Source: Ascaris suum
Taxonomy: Eukaryota; Nematoda; Chromadorea; Rhabditida; Ascarididae
DNA: 64,000 nucleotides
Direction of reading: 5' to 3'
Assembly (NCBI GenBank): GCA_013433145.1
Contig: CM024186.1
Coordinates: forward strand, 1,488,001 to 1,552,000
Made by a program: the position numbers and the translations under genes. Below the pieces are notes generated by a model. It saw only the letters and a list, made by a program, of their open reading frames with translations. It made no database searches and was not told the DNA's origin. Below, piece after piece: positions 1-13,116 of the stretch. How positions within the stretch are numbered: position 1 is the first letter of the stretch; the number at the start of each line of letters is the position of its first letter.

Positions 1-825
1 GAACAATGCAAAATAAAAATCCACCCCGTTGTAAGTCGCAAATTTAAATGTCTATAAGCTTCGTTCGAGGTCGATGAATAACGTTGATCGTGTTTGAGTG
101 GATAATAAAGTACCAATGAAAATATCGGTGCTTATCGAATTGAAACTATTGAATAAAAATGAATAGATATAGGCAGATGATGTATATAAAAATATGAGAT
201 TACCATCATGCATGTTTTTGTGGAAAAAAATTGTAAAAGTGCGAGAAAAAAAAAACGGAATAAAAAAAAGCCGAAAAAAAAAATAAAATCGAAAAGCGAA
301 TAAATTTAAATAAAAGTAAACAATTATTAATGCAAAATTCATAGAAAAATATAAAAATTCGTCGAATATCTTAAATAATTTTCATCGTTTAGTTTTTTTT
401 TGGATTAAAAAAAAACGTATATTGCATGAAATTCGGCACTATTTTTTATACGTTATCAAAAATTCATAAAGATAAAAATAATCTCTCCTCCTTCGGAGAA
501 AATTCTTCAAAAAATTTCATCCAATTTTTAGCTGTCGAGATTTTATTTTACATTCGACGATGATAAACAATCGTTTCAATAACTGGAAGATAGTATACCT
601 ACAAGGTTGTATTTGTAGCTTTTACGCCCTTTCTTCCTCTCGTCCGCTCCCCACTCCCCCCCCCCCCCTCCCCTAGGTCACTAATCACTAATCCAACAGA
701 ACTTATAAGCACTCATATGATAAAATATTCTCTGATGTTAGTGCCTTTGAGTTGTTTGCTTTTTTTCAAGCAAATAGCTTACGCCTGCTATGTCTGTTAT
801 GCAAACTCCATCCAACTTCGTATGA
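1..825. other. AT-rich noncoding stretch at left edge
   Basis: AT-rich sequence with poly-A runs near 240-290 and 395-415 and a C tract at about 650-672. I see no exon with credible splice sites. The frame open on the minus strand at 52-342 is dominated by Phe, Tyr and Ile, as expected from translated AT-rich noncoding DNA. Confidence 0.6.
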
Positions 826-1126
826 CGACCAATAGGGCAAATTTTACGAAGGCCAATCCATTTGGAAGTTGGAGGTCCTGAGTTCGAGCCACAGATGGAA
901 GGAGCTTTTTTTAGAGCCTCAAGTAAACATTTCACAACGATTATGTGTCAACGCTACCGAATGATGTGGGAATATTTTAACCTCAAAGATGAGGTGGCTC
1001 AAAATGCTCAAATTGCCATGAAGTTTCAAGGCTTGTCGAGCATGAAGGTATCGAAAATAAAGCGATCGGAGAGAAATAATTGCTATTAACGATGATTTCT
1101 TATTTCAGGTCGGCCATAAAAGTTGA
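826..1126 (+). CDS. Candidate last two exons of an unidentified plus-strand gene
   Basis: An open frame runs from 826 to a GTATCG donor after 1047, and a strong acceptor (tgatttcttatttcag) opens a last exon at 1109 that ends with TGA at 1124-1126 in the same phase (0). The peptide has mixed, coding-like composition: PIHLEVGGPEFEPQMEG, then RYRMMWEYFNLKDEVAQNAQ, then GLSSMK joined to VGHKS and stop. The 5' limit is unclear. Acceptors after 834 (caatag) or 894 (gccacag) are both possible, the second giving an exon that starts with ATG. I do not recognise the family. The minus strand is also open here and ends at a good donor, so the strand is an inference from composition and the strong final acceptor. 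Confidence 0.4.
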
Positions 1127-1576
1127 TCGATTACCGCCTAATTTCATTAATTGAGACTGTTCAAGTGGAAAATTGACATTTTGAAGTTCATACATCAAAT
1201 ATGCCTATCTTTTTTGGCGATAGTAATACATTTATGCTCATAGAGATGATCACGTTGAGAATTTTTTTTTTTACCGCACACTGAAGTACTCTGCAGAAAA
1301 TATCGATCGATATCGATCGTATCCTATCGTGATTGAAATTTTTCGAATTATTTTTTTAAATGATGCTAACAATGAATGCCACATATATAAATAATTTAAA
1401 AAACGCTAAATATATCCCTTAAAAAAAGCGCATATCCGTGCATAATTCGCTTCAATTGTTGGGCAGTATAGTGGGGTAAGCTTAAGCTTACTTAAAGCAC
1501 ACCTTATTCATAAAATCATTCCAACTTTATTAAAACGCCTAAAACCTAATGTACATAGCAGCCAATTAAAATGTAA
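1127..1576. other. Noncoding, nothing recognised
   Basis: AT-rich sequence with a poly-T run near 1262 and a TTAAGC-type duplication near 1475 (the known nematode telomere unit is TTAGGC, so this is not telomeric). No supported gene. Confidence 0.5.
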
Positions 1577-1723
1577 AAAGAAAAATCTGCAATTGCTGCA
1601 TTGAAAAGTAATACGAGCGGATTCAGCAATGAAGTATCAACTGCAATGGATTCAGCTTACTCTACTCAAAACGAAGCGGAGCCTCAAAGTAATGATGCCT
1701 AATGCTGTAATTTAAAAAATAAA
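1577..1723 (+). CDS. Candidate terminal exon with poly(A) signal
   Basis: A short plus-strand frame with coding-like composition (including NEVSTAMDSAYSTQNEAEPQ) ends with TAA at 1700-1702. AATAAA follows at 1718-1723, the spacing expected of a nematode 3' end. The best internal acceptor is ggattcag just before the NEVST codons. It does not match phase 0 of the donor at 1047, so it may be a different gene, an alternative end, or chance. Product unknown. Confidence 0.25.
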
Positions 1724-1869
1724 TAAATAAAATTGCATTAAAAACAGTATAGAACAATATACTAAATTTTAAAAAAACTGAAGTTAAGAGTTTGGTATAA
1801 GGTGATATCAGCGACTAAACAAACGAGTTCTTCCTTTAAAGATCAACAAAGAACAAATTTCAACCTGTC

Positions 1870-1893
1870 AATAAATAAATAAATAAATAAAAA

Positions 1894-1951
<58 letters not shown>
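1870..1951. repeat. (AAAT)n followed by (AT)n microsatellite
   Basis: Five to six AAAT units at about 1870-1891 are followed by an uninterrupted AT dinucleotide run at about 1899-1951. The rest of 1724-3490 is AT-rich with a C-rich tract at 3215-3262. It probably lies within the first downstream intron of the RIM gene on the minus strand. Confidence 0.9.
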
Positions 1952-1954
<3 letters not shown>

Positions 1955-3490
1955 TTTGTAGACCCTAAGCAAAGGAAACGAAATTTGCTCAAAAAAAGGC
2001 GAGAAAAAGGACTGCTTGAAGGGGATTAACAGGCTATACTCAAATAAACAATACGGCCACTCAATTCACCATTTCCTTCGAGAACGAAGTTTTGTATAAT
2101 CGTAGTGGAAAACAATCGCTTCGATAACGCATTAAATGCCATATTAGCGCTCACTTTATAGGCGAAGGTAACAAACAACGATGCAAGTAAAGAGGAGAAG
2201 ATAAATAGGAAAGGAAAAGAAACAAAAAAATTTCAACCAATCTCTCAATGAGTGGAAAGGCTTAGTTAAAACTGAAATTTATTCGAGAAGAAAAAAATAA
2301 AACTAGTCAATAGCAAACGATTCCATACCAATCTCAAATCTCGCAAGACGCTCTATATTGCAAAGTAATTTTCGAACGCCAAAATTAAGAGAATCTAAAG
2401 AAAAGCTTACAAACCTATCAATAAAACGATGTTTTTTTTAGTAAAATTTGCATAAATATTGAAATTTTATGAATATATTTGAGTAAAATTCGATTAATTA
2501 CAATATAACTGAGCGATTATCAATTTATCGAATAATGAAAATCAACAGCACCTAAATATTACACGGAGAAAATATTTCGATGGTTTATGCCATTGCCGAA
2601 AACACCTACGATGCGCTTCAATTCTACAAACTTTGTTGTAATACACAAATAGCACAAACTAATATAAGAAAAAATTGCTATATTCATAATAATATAAAAA
2701 AGACCTCTCTCGCAATGTCGTTTAACACAGTTCATTACGTAGTACTGAGTGTTAAATAGTACGCTAAATCAAACCTCTGCGCATAATTCTTATTTAAGTT
2801 GCAATTTTAATTAGCAATAATATTATTTTACACAAAACGCAATCAAAATATCGCTAAAAAGGCGGAAGTGTCCATGCTGCTACGCTCAATATCATCAATG
2901 TACAAAGTAAATTGAATATAGAGTAATAATTCGTATAAAAGAGAATTTATGGCGATAAGATCGTCGATAGGCGAGCTTAGGAAAATATCCCACTGAATGT
3001 AATTTCGATAATTGAATAAACGATGTGCATAACAACTTATCAATTCTAATCACAACACAGTAAATATAAACACTTAAATATTTTCTATGTTTCACATCGT
3101 TAAATATGATTACCGTCGAATTCATTGCGGATACAATATATGCATAATTTTCATTGAAAATGAACAATGCTATATCAGAAAGCAAATACGGATTCACTTA
3201 ATTTTGTTCCCACTCTCTCTCTCCCCCCTTCCCCCCCCCCTCTTTCTCTACCCCTCTTCCCCATTCTGCTGAAGAAAATCACCTCCGAGAGAAAGAAATT
3301 TTGGATATACTCATGATTGGTTGATATGGTGAACATTGCGCTAGGAATAGTCTCTTTTAAATGTTTAGTTGACGTGAAGAAAAGTGACGACTTCAAAAAT
3401 TAACGAATAATATTATCAAGTGAAGAGCAATGATGGAGAGTACGAATAAATTCATTCCATAGAGGAAAACACGATTTGAGCGTTACTTAC

Positions 3491-3632
3491 TGGCTTAGTT
3501 GTGTTTCCTTTTCCTCCTCGGCGCGTTGTCGTTGGAACACTTCTTCGATGATTTGGCGTTCCTCAGCACTCAGATGTGAGAGGTCTGGCATCGGCGGCTC
3601 GGCCATGCCTAAGCCGCACGACCTCGGAGCGC
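3491..3632 (-). CDS. unc-10: RIM active-zone scaffold, N-terminal exon
   Basis: Read on the minus strand, this exon starts after a ttgttatag acceptor and ends CA|GTAAGT (phase 2). From the ATG at 3606-3604 it encodes MAEPPMPDLSHLSAEERQII, then EEVFQRQRAEEEKETQLSQ. The stretch PDLSHL-x-EERxII-xxVxxRQ-xEEE is the conserved start of the RIM Rab3-binding region, ahead of its FYVE-type zinc finger. RIM (UNC-10 in C. elegans) binds Rab3 and primes synaptic vesicles at the presynaptic active zone. The frame stays open upstream to the acceptor (APRSCGLG), so either this is the first coding exon with a short leader or an upstream exon joins in phase 1. The rest of the protein must lie at lower coordinates or beyond the left edge; I could not find the zinc-finger exon in 1-3490. 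Family assignment is from motif recognition. Confidence 0.8.
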
Positions 3633-3830
3633 CTATAACAAATATCATAAAGCATTCGATGAGCAGTGAAAATCCTCTTCACGGATGTCGACGAACCCAG
3701 CAATTCTCGCTTGGCGAGCAATAGCTTCGCCATTGACCTATAGCGGATGATTTCACCAACTTTTTCTGTTGTATTATTTACGCAATAGCAACCGACTGGA
3801 CCACAGCAGAAAATGAGGATCGAATGACCT

Positions 3831-3901
3831 GTCCGTGTAGCTCACTGGCAAGACATTCGTTCGCAAAACTAAAGCTCGCGGGTTTATGTCCGCCTTCGGA
3901 T
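3831..3901 (+). tRNA. Decayed tRNA-Cys(GCA)-like sequence
   Basis: The A-box-like TAGCTCACTGG (838-848 of this kb) and B-box-like GGTTTATGTCC are at tRNA spacing. The acceptor arms GTCCGTG/TTCGGAT pair at six of seven positions including G-T pairs, with one extra base. The T stem GCGGG/TCCGC is intact with a 6-base loop. The anticodon loop reads TCGCAAA, giving GCA, and the surrounding TAGCTCA-TGG-A and CATTCG resemble eukaryotic tRNA-Cys. The D stem is broken, base 33 is C instead of T, and the T loop is short, so this is a pseudogene or a tRNA-derived element, not a working tRNA. Confidence 0.5.
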
Positions 3902-6272
3902 GAAGACATTTATTGGTCATCAAGCAGCGGTTATATATACATACCTACATGTGTGCATCAACTAGTATCCTATCGGAAGACGAAGTACACGTAAAATCTT
4001 ATAGAACTTAATAAACGGTTTTTGAAATTTCAGAGAAGAAAAGGAAAAAAAAATTGCATCACTTAACTCTAGCTATTATATATTCGTCGTTCTTATTTTA
4101 AAAAAAAAAAAAATTCAAAATTCTTCAAATATTTAAATTTTTGATACTAATTTGCATTTTATTTATTTCCATTTGAATTTCATTTATTTAAATATTTGAA
4201 TTTTATTCGAAGAATTTACTCGTTCGAATTTCGAATTTCATTTCTGATGAAATCCAAAAGAATTGAAAACCGAAATCCTCAAAAATTCAATATCCACACC
4301 CCCCTCCCCCCCCCCCTGCCACTCTTCAGCCGACATCGAAACAAGAACTGTAGGGTGATGAAGCATATTTATTTGGGATACATTTTATGCGCATATACAT
4401 ATGTCAAGGCAACTAATGAAAAATGATCACTAATGAATGAAAAAAGAAATTAAAAAATCCCAATCAATATTCGCTGATATGTCAATCAATAACGAAAAAA
4501 AAAGAATTTCTTTTTCGGGGAAATTTCAGCGCATATATAATAAATTCAAAAATGGCAAAAGCAATGAGAAATTTATGTGTGGAATATAGATTTTATTTTG
4601 TTGATGATATATCGAATAAATTAACCAATACTATAAATAATCAGTGGTTTTTATCGAAAGAAATATGTGAAGTCACAAAAATGGAGCAAAATTTACTTAC
4701 TCGAATGATCAGTACTTCAGTAATTTTAGTAAGTTATAAATTGTTTTCTTTTTATCAAATGATCATCAAAAATATATCTAAGTTATATACACCTATCATA
4801 TGGTACGTATACCTGTACCTACACGGTATAGCAAGATTATGTCGGTATAGTATGTACACACCTATATACCGTATTGTGCCACATATGCCATAAGACAAAC
4901 GCAAGCAAAAGATATAAAATAACGGTAAGTGGTAGAAGAAGAGGAAATGACGAAACAAGAAGACAAAGAATTCGATAGAGAATAAACGAATGAATAAATA
5001 TAAGGAAAGCTGAGAGAGGAGATCGTTTGCATTCTATGTACACAAAGAAAACATTTCAATGCAACCGAAACGATATTCGGCTGGCAATTTTTTTCTCCGC
5101 TTATAATGCACTCTAATCGTTATATGCATATATTGTGATATGATTTTGTTAGAAGAATGCTGATAGATATATATATGATTTGTCGCTTCACCACCCGGGG
5201 TGGGGGTTGAGAGGGATGGAAATCGATGACCTCTACCTGAAAATATTTAGCTAATTTTGATATCATCGCAGATTGCCCTCCGATTTTTGTTTTCTTATAA
5301 TACCTCATGGTAACCCAAATATCGTTTCCCGCACAAAATAATTGAATAATATGGTGATTTCCATACAACAGCTATTGTAGTTATAGGTAAAAACGAGAAA
5401 TTGTCCGATATGGTAGAAAAAACGAGGAAGATAAAAATGACCGAAAGGGAATAGAGGCTGGCTGGATGTAAATAGATGAAGGAAACACGGGTAATCATTA
5501 ATATGGGTCGGCCCCCTTAACACGAAATCGTTAGGAATGCGGTGTGAGCGAATAAGTCGATGAAGCGAACGTCTGCCAACAGCAAATGCAGTACTTGATA
5601 CATAGTGCAGTTGAGTCTTACAATGGCATTCACAACCTGTTCCTCCATTGAGGGAAATTATTCTTTCCCTCCCCAACTGCAAGAAAACCATTGTTCCCAT
5701 CTGCATTCCTTTCCCCATTAATTGTGGGGAAATTACTTCTCCCAAATCCCCTCCTCTTTACTTACGGGAAAATTACCGTTCCATTAAATGTTACCTAATT
5801 TATCAACATTTTCGAGCAGAATTCGTAAGCAATTAAAAATTTATGGCTAACAATTATTATTTGAAATCACTTTCAATATTGCACAACCGAAATATCGATT
5901 TTAATATTATAGGCAACGGTTCAAACGCATCAAAGATGTTTAGAATTTCATATTTTTCGAGGAGTTTTTCGTCAGATTGCTGAAAAATTTCTCACTTTTT
6001 AGTGCAATTTTTTTAAAAAAAATTTCAATTCCTTCCTGTGTCTGCCTATTGTCTGATTGTGTCTGCAGACAACAAGGTAGGGGGTGGGGGGATAGAGGGG
6101 AAACTGATCAAGTCGCGACAACCACCCAATCATGACTTCAAAAATTGCTCTTTTTCGTTTCACAAATTCACTAGTCCAGAAATGTGTAAATAATGATAAT
6201 GATGAAATTTCTTAACGGCAAAATTTACATTTGTAAAGTTTACCCCTCTATAACTGTAAGAGGGGGTATATT
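3902..6272. other. AT-rich noncoding, nothing firm
   Basis: Contains poly-A runs, a C tract (about 4298-4316), a G-rich stretch at about 5195-5215, and a less AT-rich patch at 5500-5760 whose minus-strand frame is open but lacks convincing splice sites. It lies upstream of the RIM exon on its strand and may hold that gene's promoter or 5' introns. No gene supported. Confidence 0.5.
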
Positions 6273-6350
6273 ATGCAAACGAATCCGGATGGCCACATGC
6301 AGACGGATCCGGATGGCCACATGCAGACGGATCCGGATGGCCACATGCAG
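6273..6350 (+). repeat. 24-bp minisatellite, three copies, coding-compatible
   Basis: Three near-identical 24-bp units (core ATGCAGACGGATCCGGATGG plus CCAC) and a partial fourth. The period is a multiple of three and one frame reads MQTNPDGH, MQTDPDGH, MQTDPDGH, continuing open to a TGA at 6459-6461 (62 residues in all). There is no signal peptide or other coding evidence, so translation is only a possibility. The first copy differs at two bases. Confidence 0.85.
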
Positions 6351-6856
6351 ATAGTAATAGAGGCTGCAACAAGACATCACGTTTTGCTTAAAGAACTATT
6401 TTGCTTCCAACATCCTACGAGTGTGTCTGCTTTTAAAAATATGTATATTGAAACGCATTGATGAAAATTTTTCTATTATGACGTCATGAATAAAATGAAA
6501 CGAAAGATCAGTGGAAAAATCATAACATTTTCAACTGCTAACATCATGCATTTTTCAACGAGAAATAACGCGACTGTTTTTTTTTTTGCTTTTTCTTACC
6601 CATAAAGGAAAAAAAATTAATTACTCATTTGAGCAGACATTAAGCTCTATCAGTTTAATTCCCATAATATATCAAATTAAACCTCCACTTCCGTTTCAAT
6701 TTAATCCCACCCCCTCTTACTTCTACATCCGTTCAACCCCCATTTCCATATCGGTTTAAGCGCCCCTCCCCCATTTCCACACATAAAATTTACGCTTTCT
6801 GTTTTTTTATAACCGTTGGCGTATGCAATATTATATATATTCAAACGGAACTACTA

Positions 6857-6981
6857 TTAAACGCTAGTAGGCAGCGTCTGTTTGTGAGTACGTTCAGTCA
6901 GAACCTCACCGTACGGATTTTTATAATCGCCATCAGAAATGAAGTATTGTAAAGTTATTTCAGCAGCGAATACGATCAAAT
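6857..6981 (-). CDS. Candidate minus-strand terminal exon
   Basis: Directly beside the (AT)n array, the minus strand has an acceptor-like gaacag, then an open frame of coding-like composition ([40 protein letters not shown]) ending in TAA. It also contains a GTGAGG donor after NPYG. It could belong to a gene 5' of the RIM exon, or to RIM itself as an alternative exon. No family recognised. The AT array itself reads as Ile-Tyr repeats and is not coding. Confidence 0.25.
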
Positions 6982-6985
6982 CTGT

Positions 6986-8880
<1,895 letters not shown>

Positions 8881-9012
8881 TTATCAGGAAAAATCTCTCA
8901 GGATACCCTTTATCAGGAAAAATCTCTCAGGATGCCCTTTATCAGGAAAAAACTCTCAGGATACCCTTTATCAGGAAAAATCTCTCAGGATACCCTTTAT
9001 CAGGAAAAAAAT
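8881..9012. repeat. 29-bp minisatellite, about 4.6 copies
   Basis: Units begin at 8881, 8910, 8939, 8968 and 8997, exactly 29 bp apart, core TTATCAGGAAAAATCTCTCA followed by GGATACCCT. Copies differ by one or two bases. The period is not a multiple of three, so the open frame through it changes reading each unit and is not evidence of coding. Confidence 0.95.
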
Positions 9013-11539
9013 AAAACCATTCAAGAAATACAAAGTTTTCGCAAAAAGAAAAATTTCTTATAGAATGAAATAACTTCAAACTAATAGATTCCATCTCAAA
9101 GTGGAAAAAAAAGGATAGAAAATAACGATGTAATAAAGTCTATTTTAGAGGCTATTTAAGAGAGTAGTAATGGTCATTCGACTAAATTAAACTACATCCG
9201 AACGGATTTTAAAAAAAAATTAAAACGATATTATCAAAACTCTCTCATAATTCGACATATTTTGCAACAAGAACCTTCAACAGTTACAAATAAAAACGTC
9301 ACAAATCGATCAATGCACGCACAATATATAATAATACAATTATACCTGAAAGGTGATGGACTTGACTATCAATGGCAACTTACTTACCTGTCCTTAATGA
9401 TGGGTAATCAACACCTGCCAAGTCCCCTTCACTTATTTAATATTTATATTCATGCATATTGATGAATATTTGCAGCAATTTTCTGAAGGATTTCTTATGC
9501 AATTTTTCGAATTTCAAAAATTTGTTTAAGGTATGGCTCTTTAAAAAAAATGTTATTTCGAATGTGATTAATGTTTTATTAAAGCAAATTGTAATTATTG
9601 TGCCTTCAACTATAGACCACCAAATATAAATATACTTCGCAATTTCAGTTGAAGTATCGAAAATGTGGTCAAACAGAAAACCAAACGTGGACAGCGTACA
9701 AACGGTGTGGCAGGATAGAGCTAACGCTGATAATTCCATCAGTACTCAAATGGTGTAATATATATGGGAGGGCCGTGGGGTGGGGGGAGGCTTTAATAAA
9801 GGTAGACTAGGGCAGGGCAATTCAGGATAGAGAATAGCTAAGAAGAAAGCTTTAAAATCCCCGGAAGAGTGAATGAAGGGGTTTTGGGAACACGCAAAGT
9901 GTCGTGGATCGATGGGGAACGGCTGTGGGATAATGCCGCGCTAATGACGCGCACAAATAAGTTGATAGCGGTGGATGCATTCCAACAACAAAAATAATTG
10001 AATCGTCGTATATCCATTGGTGTGACGCCAATCTCTGATTTCATATCACTACGTCTATAAACCTAAAATCAACATATACCACGTGCATCAATGATATTAG
10101 GAAGAGGAATACGGGGGGAGGGGAAGGACGAGGAGGAGGAGGGAGGACGGGGAGGGGACAAAGGTGAGGGGGAGCTCTGAGGGAAAAGAAAGAAATTTAA
10201 TAAGAAAAAATACGTTGAAAGAAAGAAATAATCGTTAAACAATAAAGAAAAAATTTAACAATGCTTGAAAATATAATACGAGTCGATTGAAATGCTTCTT
10301 CAAAAATAAATATGAATATGACTTTATGAGCCGATATGATGATAAACAATATATAACAAGGACTGGCCAGATATCAAGGTGGAAAATAAAGGTAGCTAGA
10401 GTGGGAAATAACACAGGTAGTTTCAGGTTAGATCAATTGCTAGGCTATGACAAATGTTGTTTGCTCAGATTGTAAGTTGTTACTAAGTTGATAGATTCAA
10501 GTTGCTTGTCAGGCTTTAGGTTATAATACTACTGACTCCAATCATATCGACTCGTAATGTAAAATTCACCATGTACGCAATAAATAAAACTGCGAATGAA
10601 AAATGCCATCTAATTACTGCAGTTAGCAGTTACAATTTGATTACTGTAGTTATCAATTACACTGTGATTATTGACTATTGATTAGCTATCGATTGATCAT
10701 ATGTGACAAGCGTTAAGTTTTAAGCAAATTAATCAAAAAAAAAAAAAAACGAAATTAATCGTCATGAAAACAATGAAAATAATTTTGCCTACATTTCGGC
10801 GATTATTGAACGCAGTTAATAAGTTTTTTTAATTGAACGGTATATTCTAAATGTAGATAAATTTAGCAAATAAATGCAAAAAAAAAAAAATTCCGTGAAA
10901 TATTTCTTATCACAAAAAAAATCGATTTTAAAAAGTGGGAAAACGCATCAAAAGAGATAGCACGATATGCGCTTTCGCATTTCCGCTCATCTCATGAGCC
11001 AACTTTGTAAATTTCTGTTTATATTTAAAGCGGAAAAATGTGACAGAAGCGATGATATTAGATCAGCTTTCGTGTTTCGTCCAAGTTGATAAGCTTGATA
11101 AAGTTTGATAAGAGCTTGATAAGATGCCAATAGATAAACAAAACCTATGGAATAATGTCCTCATATTTTCAATGACTTTGGCTGCTAATATAAATCTCCC
11201 TAATATAAATGTCCAACAAAACATCTGTCTCTTTATGAGACGATCAGTGCAAAATGCATGCAAACCTTAGACGTCATTAAATATCGATATTTCCTTTAGA
11301 AGGTGTCGATGAAGGTGTTAGAAAAGGTAGCTCTATGATGTGAATTATATCGTTAAATTTCATGGCTTTATTTTCAATTTTTTTTAAGGTGGGAATACCC
11401 GACAAAAAGACAGACGCATACATACAAAGACACAGACACTATTTACAAGGTACATAAAAACGCAAATGGAAGTGAACGTTGCGAACGCCATCTCGCGAAT
11501 ACGAATTCAAACAGAGGGCACACGAAAAACGGCTACTAA
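9013..11539. other. AT-rich noncoding with a purine tract
   Basis: A strongly purine-biased stretch at about 10095-10175 (G and A runs) is preceded at 9840-10045 by a patch clearly richer in GC than its surroundings. That patch is open on the minus strand but has no recognisable product. It may be a regulatory element or a missed exon. Otherwise nothing. Confidence 0.45.
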
Positions 11540-12842
11540 ATGCCGGTGATTGTTAGCAGTAAAACAGGTAAGTGGTTCACCTGTTAATAAATAGAAGCAA
11601 CGTTGCAACTGCAGGTAAAGCAGGTAAATCTCATATCAGAAAAGGTAATAATCCATTGCAAACGATCGCACAACTTAACGATAAAGGAATGGACGACAAG
11701 CAACCGTATAAATATCGTATCAGTAACTCTCCAAGAATTCATCATAGCTTACAATTACCGTATATAAAATGAATACTGTAAAATAAAGGAAGAATTATAT
11801 ATTTAACAACTACCGTATTAGGTTTATTTGTGGTACTTTCGGATTATCATCTAAGATCATCCTCTCTCTTCCAAACTGACGTCAGCATCATTGTGTTCAC
11901 AAGAATCACTAACATCGCAGGTATAGAACGACTATGCAAATACTCAAAATATTGCATATTTGGAGAGAGACAGATATAAAATGATTGTCTTTGAATAGGT
12001 CATTATTCATATTATTGAAAAAATAAGCTTTTTCTCGTAGAGGAGCAAGAAATTTAAACAGTCAAGAAATGGTCACAAAGGATGTATCGTGGAAGACCGT
12101 CGATGCGCCGAACTTTACGACCGACGCACAGGTGGTGTTTCCCACACATTCTAGAATCAACGAAGTTTAATGCGAGAATTATGCAATAGGCAATCATATT
12201 TATCCGACTATCCATTCCCACGTTGATTGCATTCCAAATTGAAAATCTATAGATTTATGCAAATTTATTATTGCAAAATTATCACGACTAATATGCAAAT
12301 TTAATGCATTCATTGTGCTCATTGCTGAAGGAATTATCATAGATTTGCTATTATTAATAAAAAAATATAATTTAAAATATATTTTTACAATCTTTTTTTT
12401 TCCGCCAGAAATGAAGTGATTATTCTTTATTCAACAATTACTATGCCTCATGGTGCTTTTCCGCTTAGTCTGAGTTTTATCTTATGTCGGTACCTTGTTT
12501 ATGTATAAGAAACGACCATGAAAATCTATGCTACCTGAAATTGCAGCCTTTCTACCTTGCAGCCTAGTTATGCTCGAAAAAAAAAACTCACCAAAGGTAA
12601 GCATATCAAAAACAGTAGTTGAAAACTGTTACAATCAAAATTCTTCATGTTTTATTACTCGCTTATATAAAATCGACTTCAAGCATTACCCGCTTGAGCG
12701 AATATAATTTTATTTGAAAGTTATGAATTAATAAATAAAATGTTGCTCTAATCTTCTTTTCCAGTTCCATTATTCGGCGTTTTCTGTCAGAACGATGAGA
12801 CAAGATCTTGTTGACCTCTCTAGAATGACGAAATCCTATTGA
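11540..12842 (+). CDS. Candidate four-exon gene for a small basic protein
   Basis: Four segments with canonical splice sites keep one reading phase: 11540-11567 (ATG start, donor ACAG|GTAAGT), 12062-12131 (acceptor tttaaacag, donor CACAG|GTGGTG), 12563-12596 (acceptor taccttgcag, donor AAAG|GTAAGC) and 12765-12842 (acceptor cttcttttccag, ending TGA). The joined frame would be 69 residues: MPVIVSSKT, then VKKWSQRMYRGRPSMRRTL, then MLEKKNSPK and a C-terminus LVDLSRMTKSY. It is rich in Arg and Lys. The second segment is open in all three plus frames, and the minus strand is partly open too, so the phase match is weaker evidence than it looks. A further coding-like piece (GAGAEAGAKANPFKQRIS, stop) lies at about 12885-12950 and could be an alternative end. 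No family recognised. Confidence 0.3.
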
Positions 12843-13057
12843 CACAAAATAGAAAATAGGCAGTTTATCAGGGGTGATTGTCTCGAAGCCGGAGCCGGAG
12901 CTGAAGCTGGAGCAAAAGCTAATCCCTTCAAACAGCGCATTTCTTAGCAGTTAAGCAAGCACATTGCTAACGTCAGTGAGCACTTCAAACAAAACTACGT
13001 GTCATGCGAGCATGCACATAGCGAATTATTGATTTGTCAAACAAGAAGCACTTTTTT

Positions 13058-13116
13058 CGGGGGGGGGAGGGAGAGGGGAGGGGAGGGGAGGGGAGGGAGG
13101 GGAGAGGAGGGGGGGG
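13058..13116. repeat. G-rich tract (GGGA/GGGGA repeats)
   Basis: Nearly pure G with regularly spaced A on the plus strand. A second G run of about 14 bases is at 13265-13278. Several G runs in close spacing could form a quadruplex. Confidence 0.85.

Noticed and set aside
882..893. B-box-like GAGTTCGAGCC as part of a tRNA or SINE
   Set aside because: No A box at the right distance and no fold. The bases fall inside a coding-like plus-strand frame.
738..935. Minus-strand peptide ICPIGRHTKLDGV as a possible RIM zinc-finger exon
   Set aside because: It vaguely resembles ICxICxKTKFADG and ends at a good donor, but the second Cys is Gly, later Cys ligands are missing, and its acceptor phase does not match the RIM exon donor. 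The plus strand reads better.
1470..1492. TTAAGC-type repeats as interstitial telomere
   Set aside because: Only about two units, and the nematode unit is TTAGGC.
5305..5745. 146-codon minus-strand frame
   Set aside because: No recognisable domain, no convincing splice or start context, and the second half is Phe-rich AT-driven sequence.
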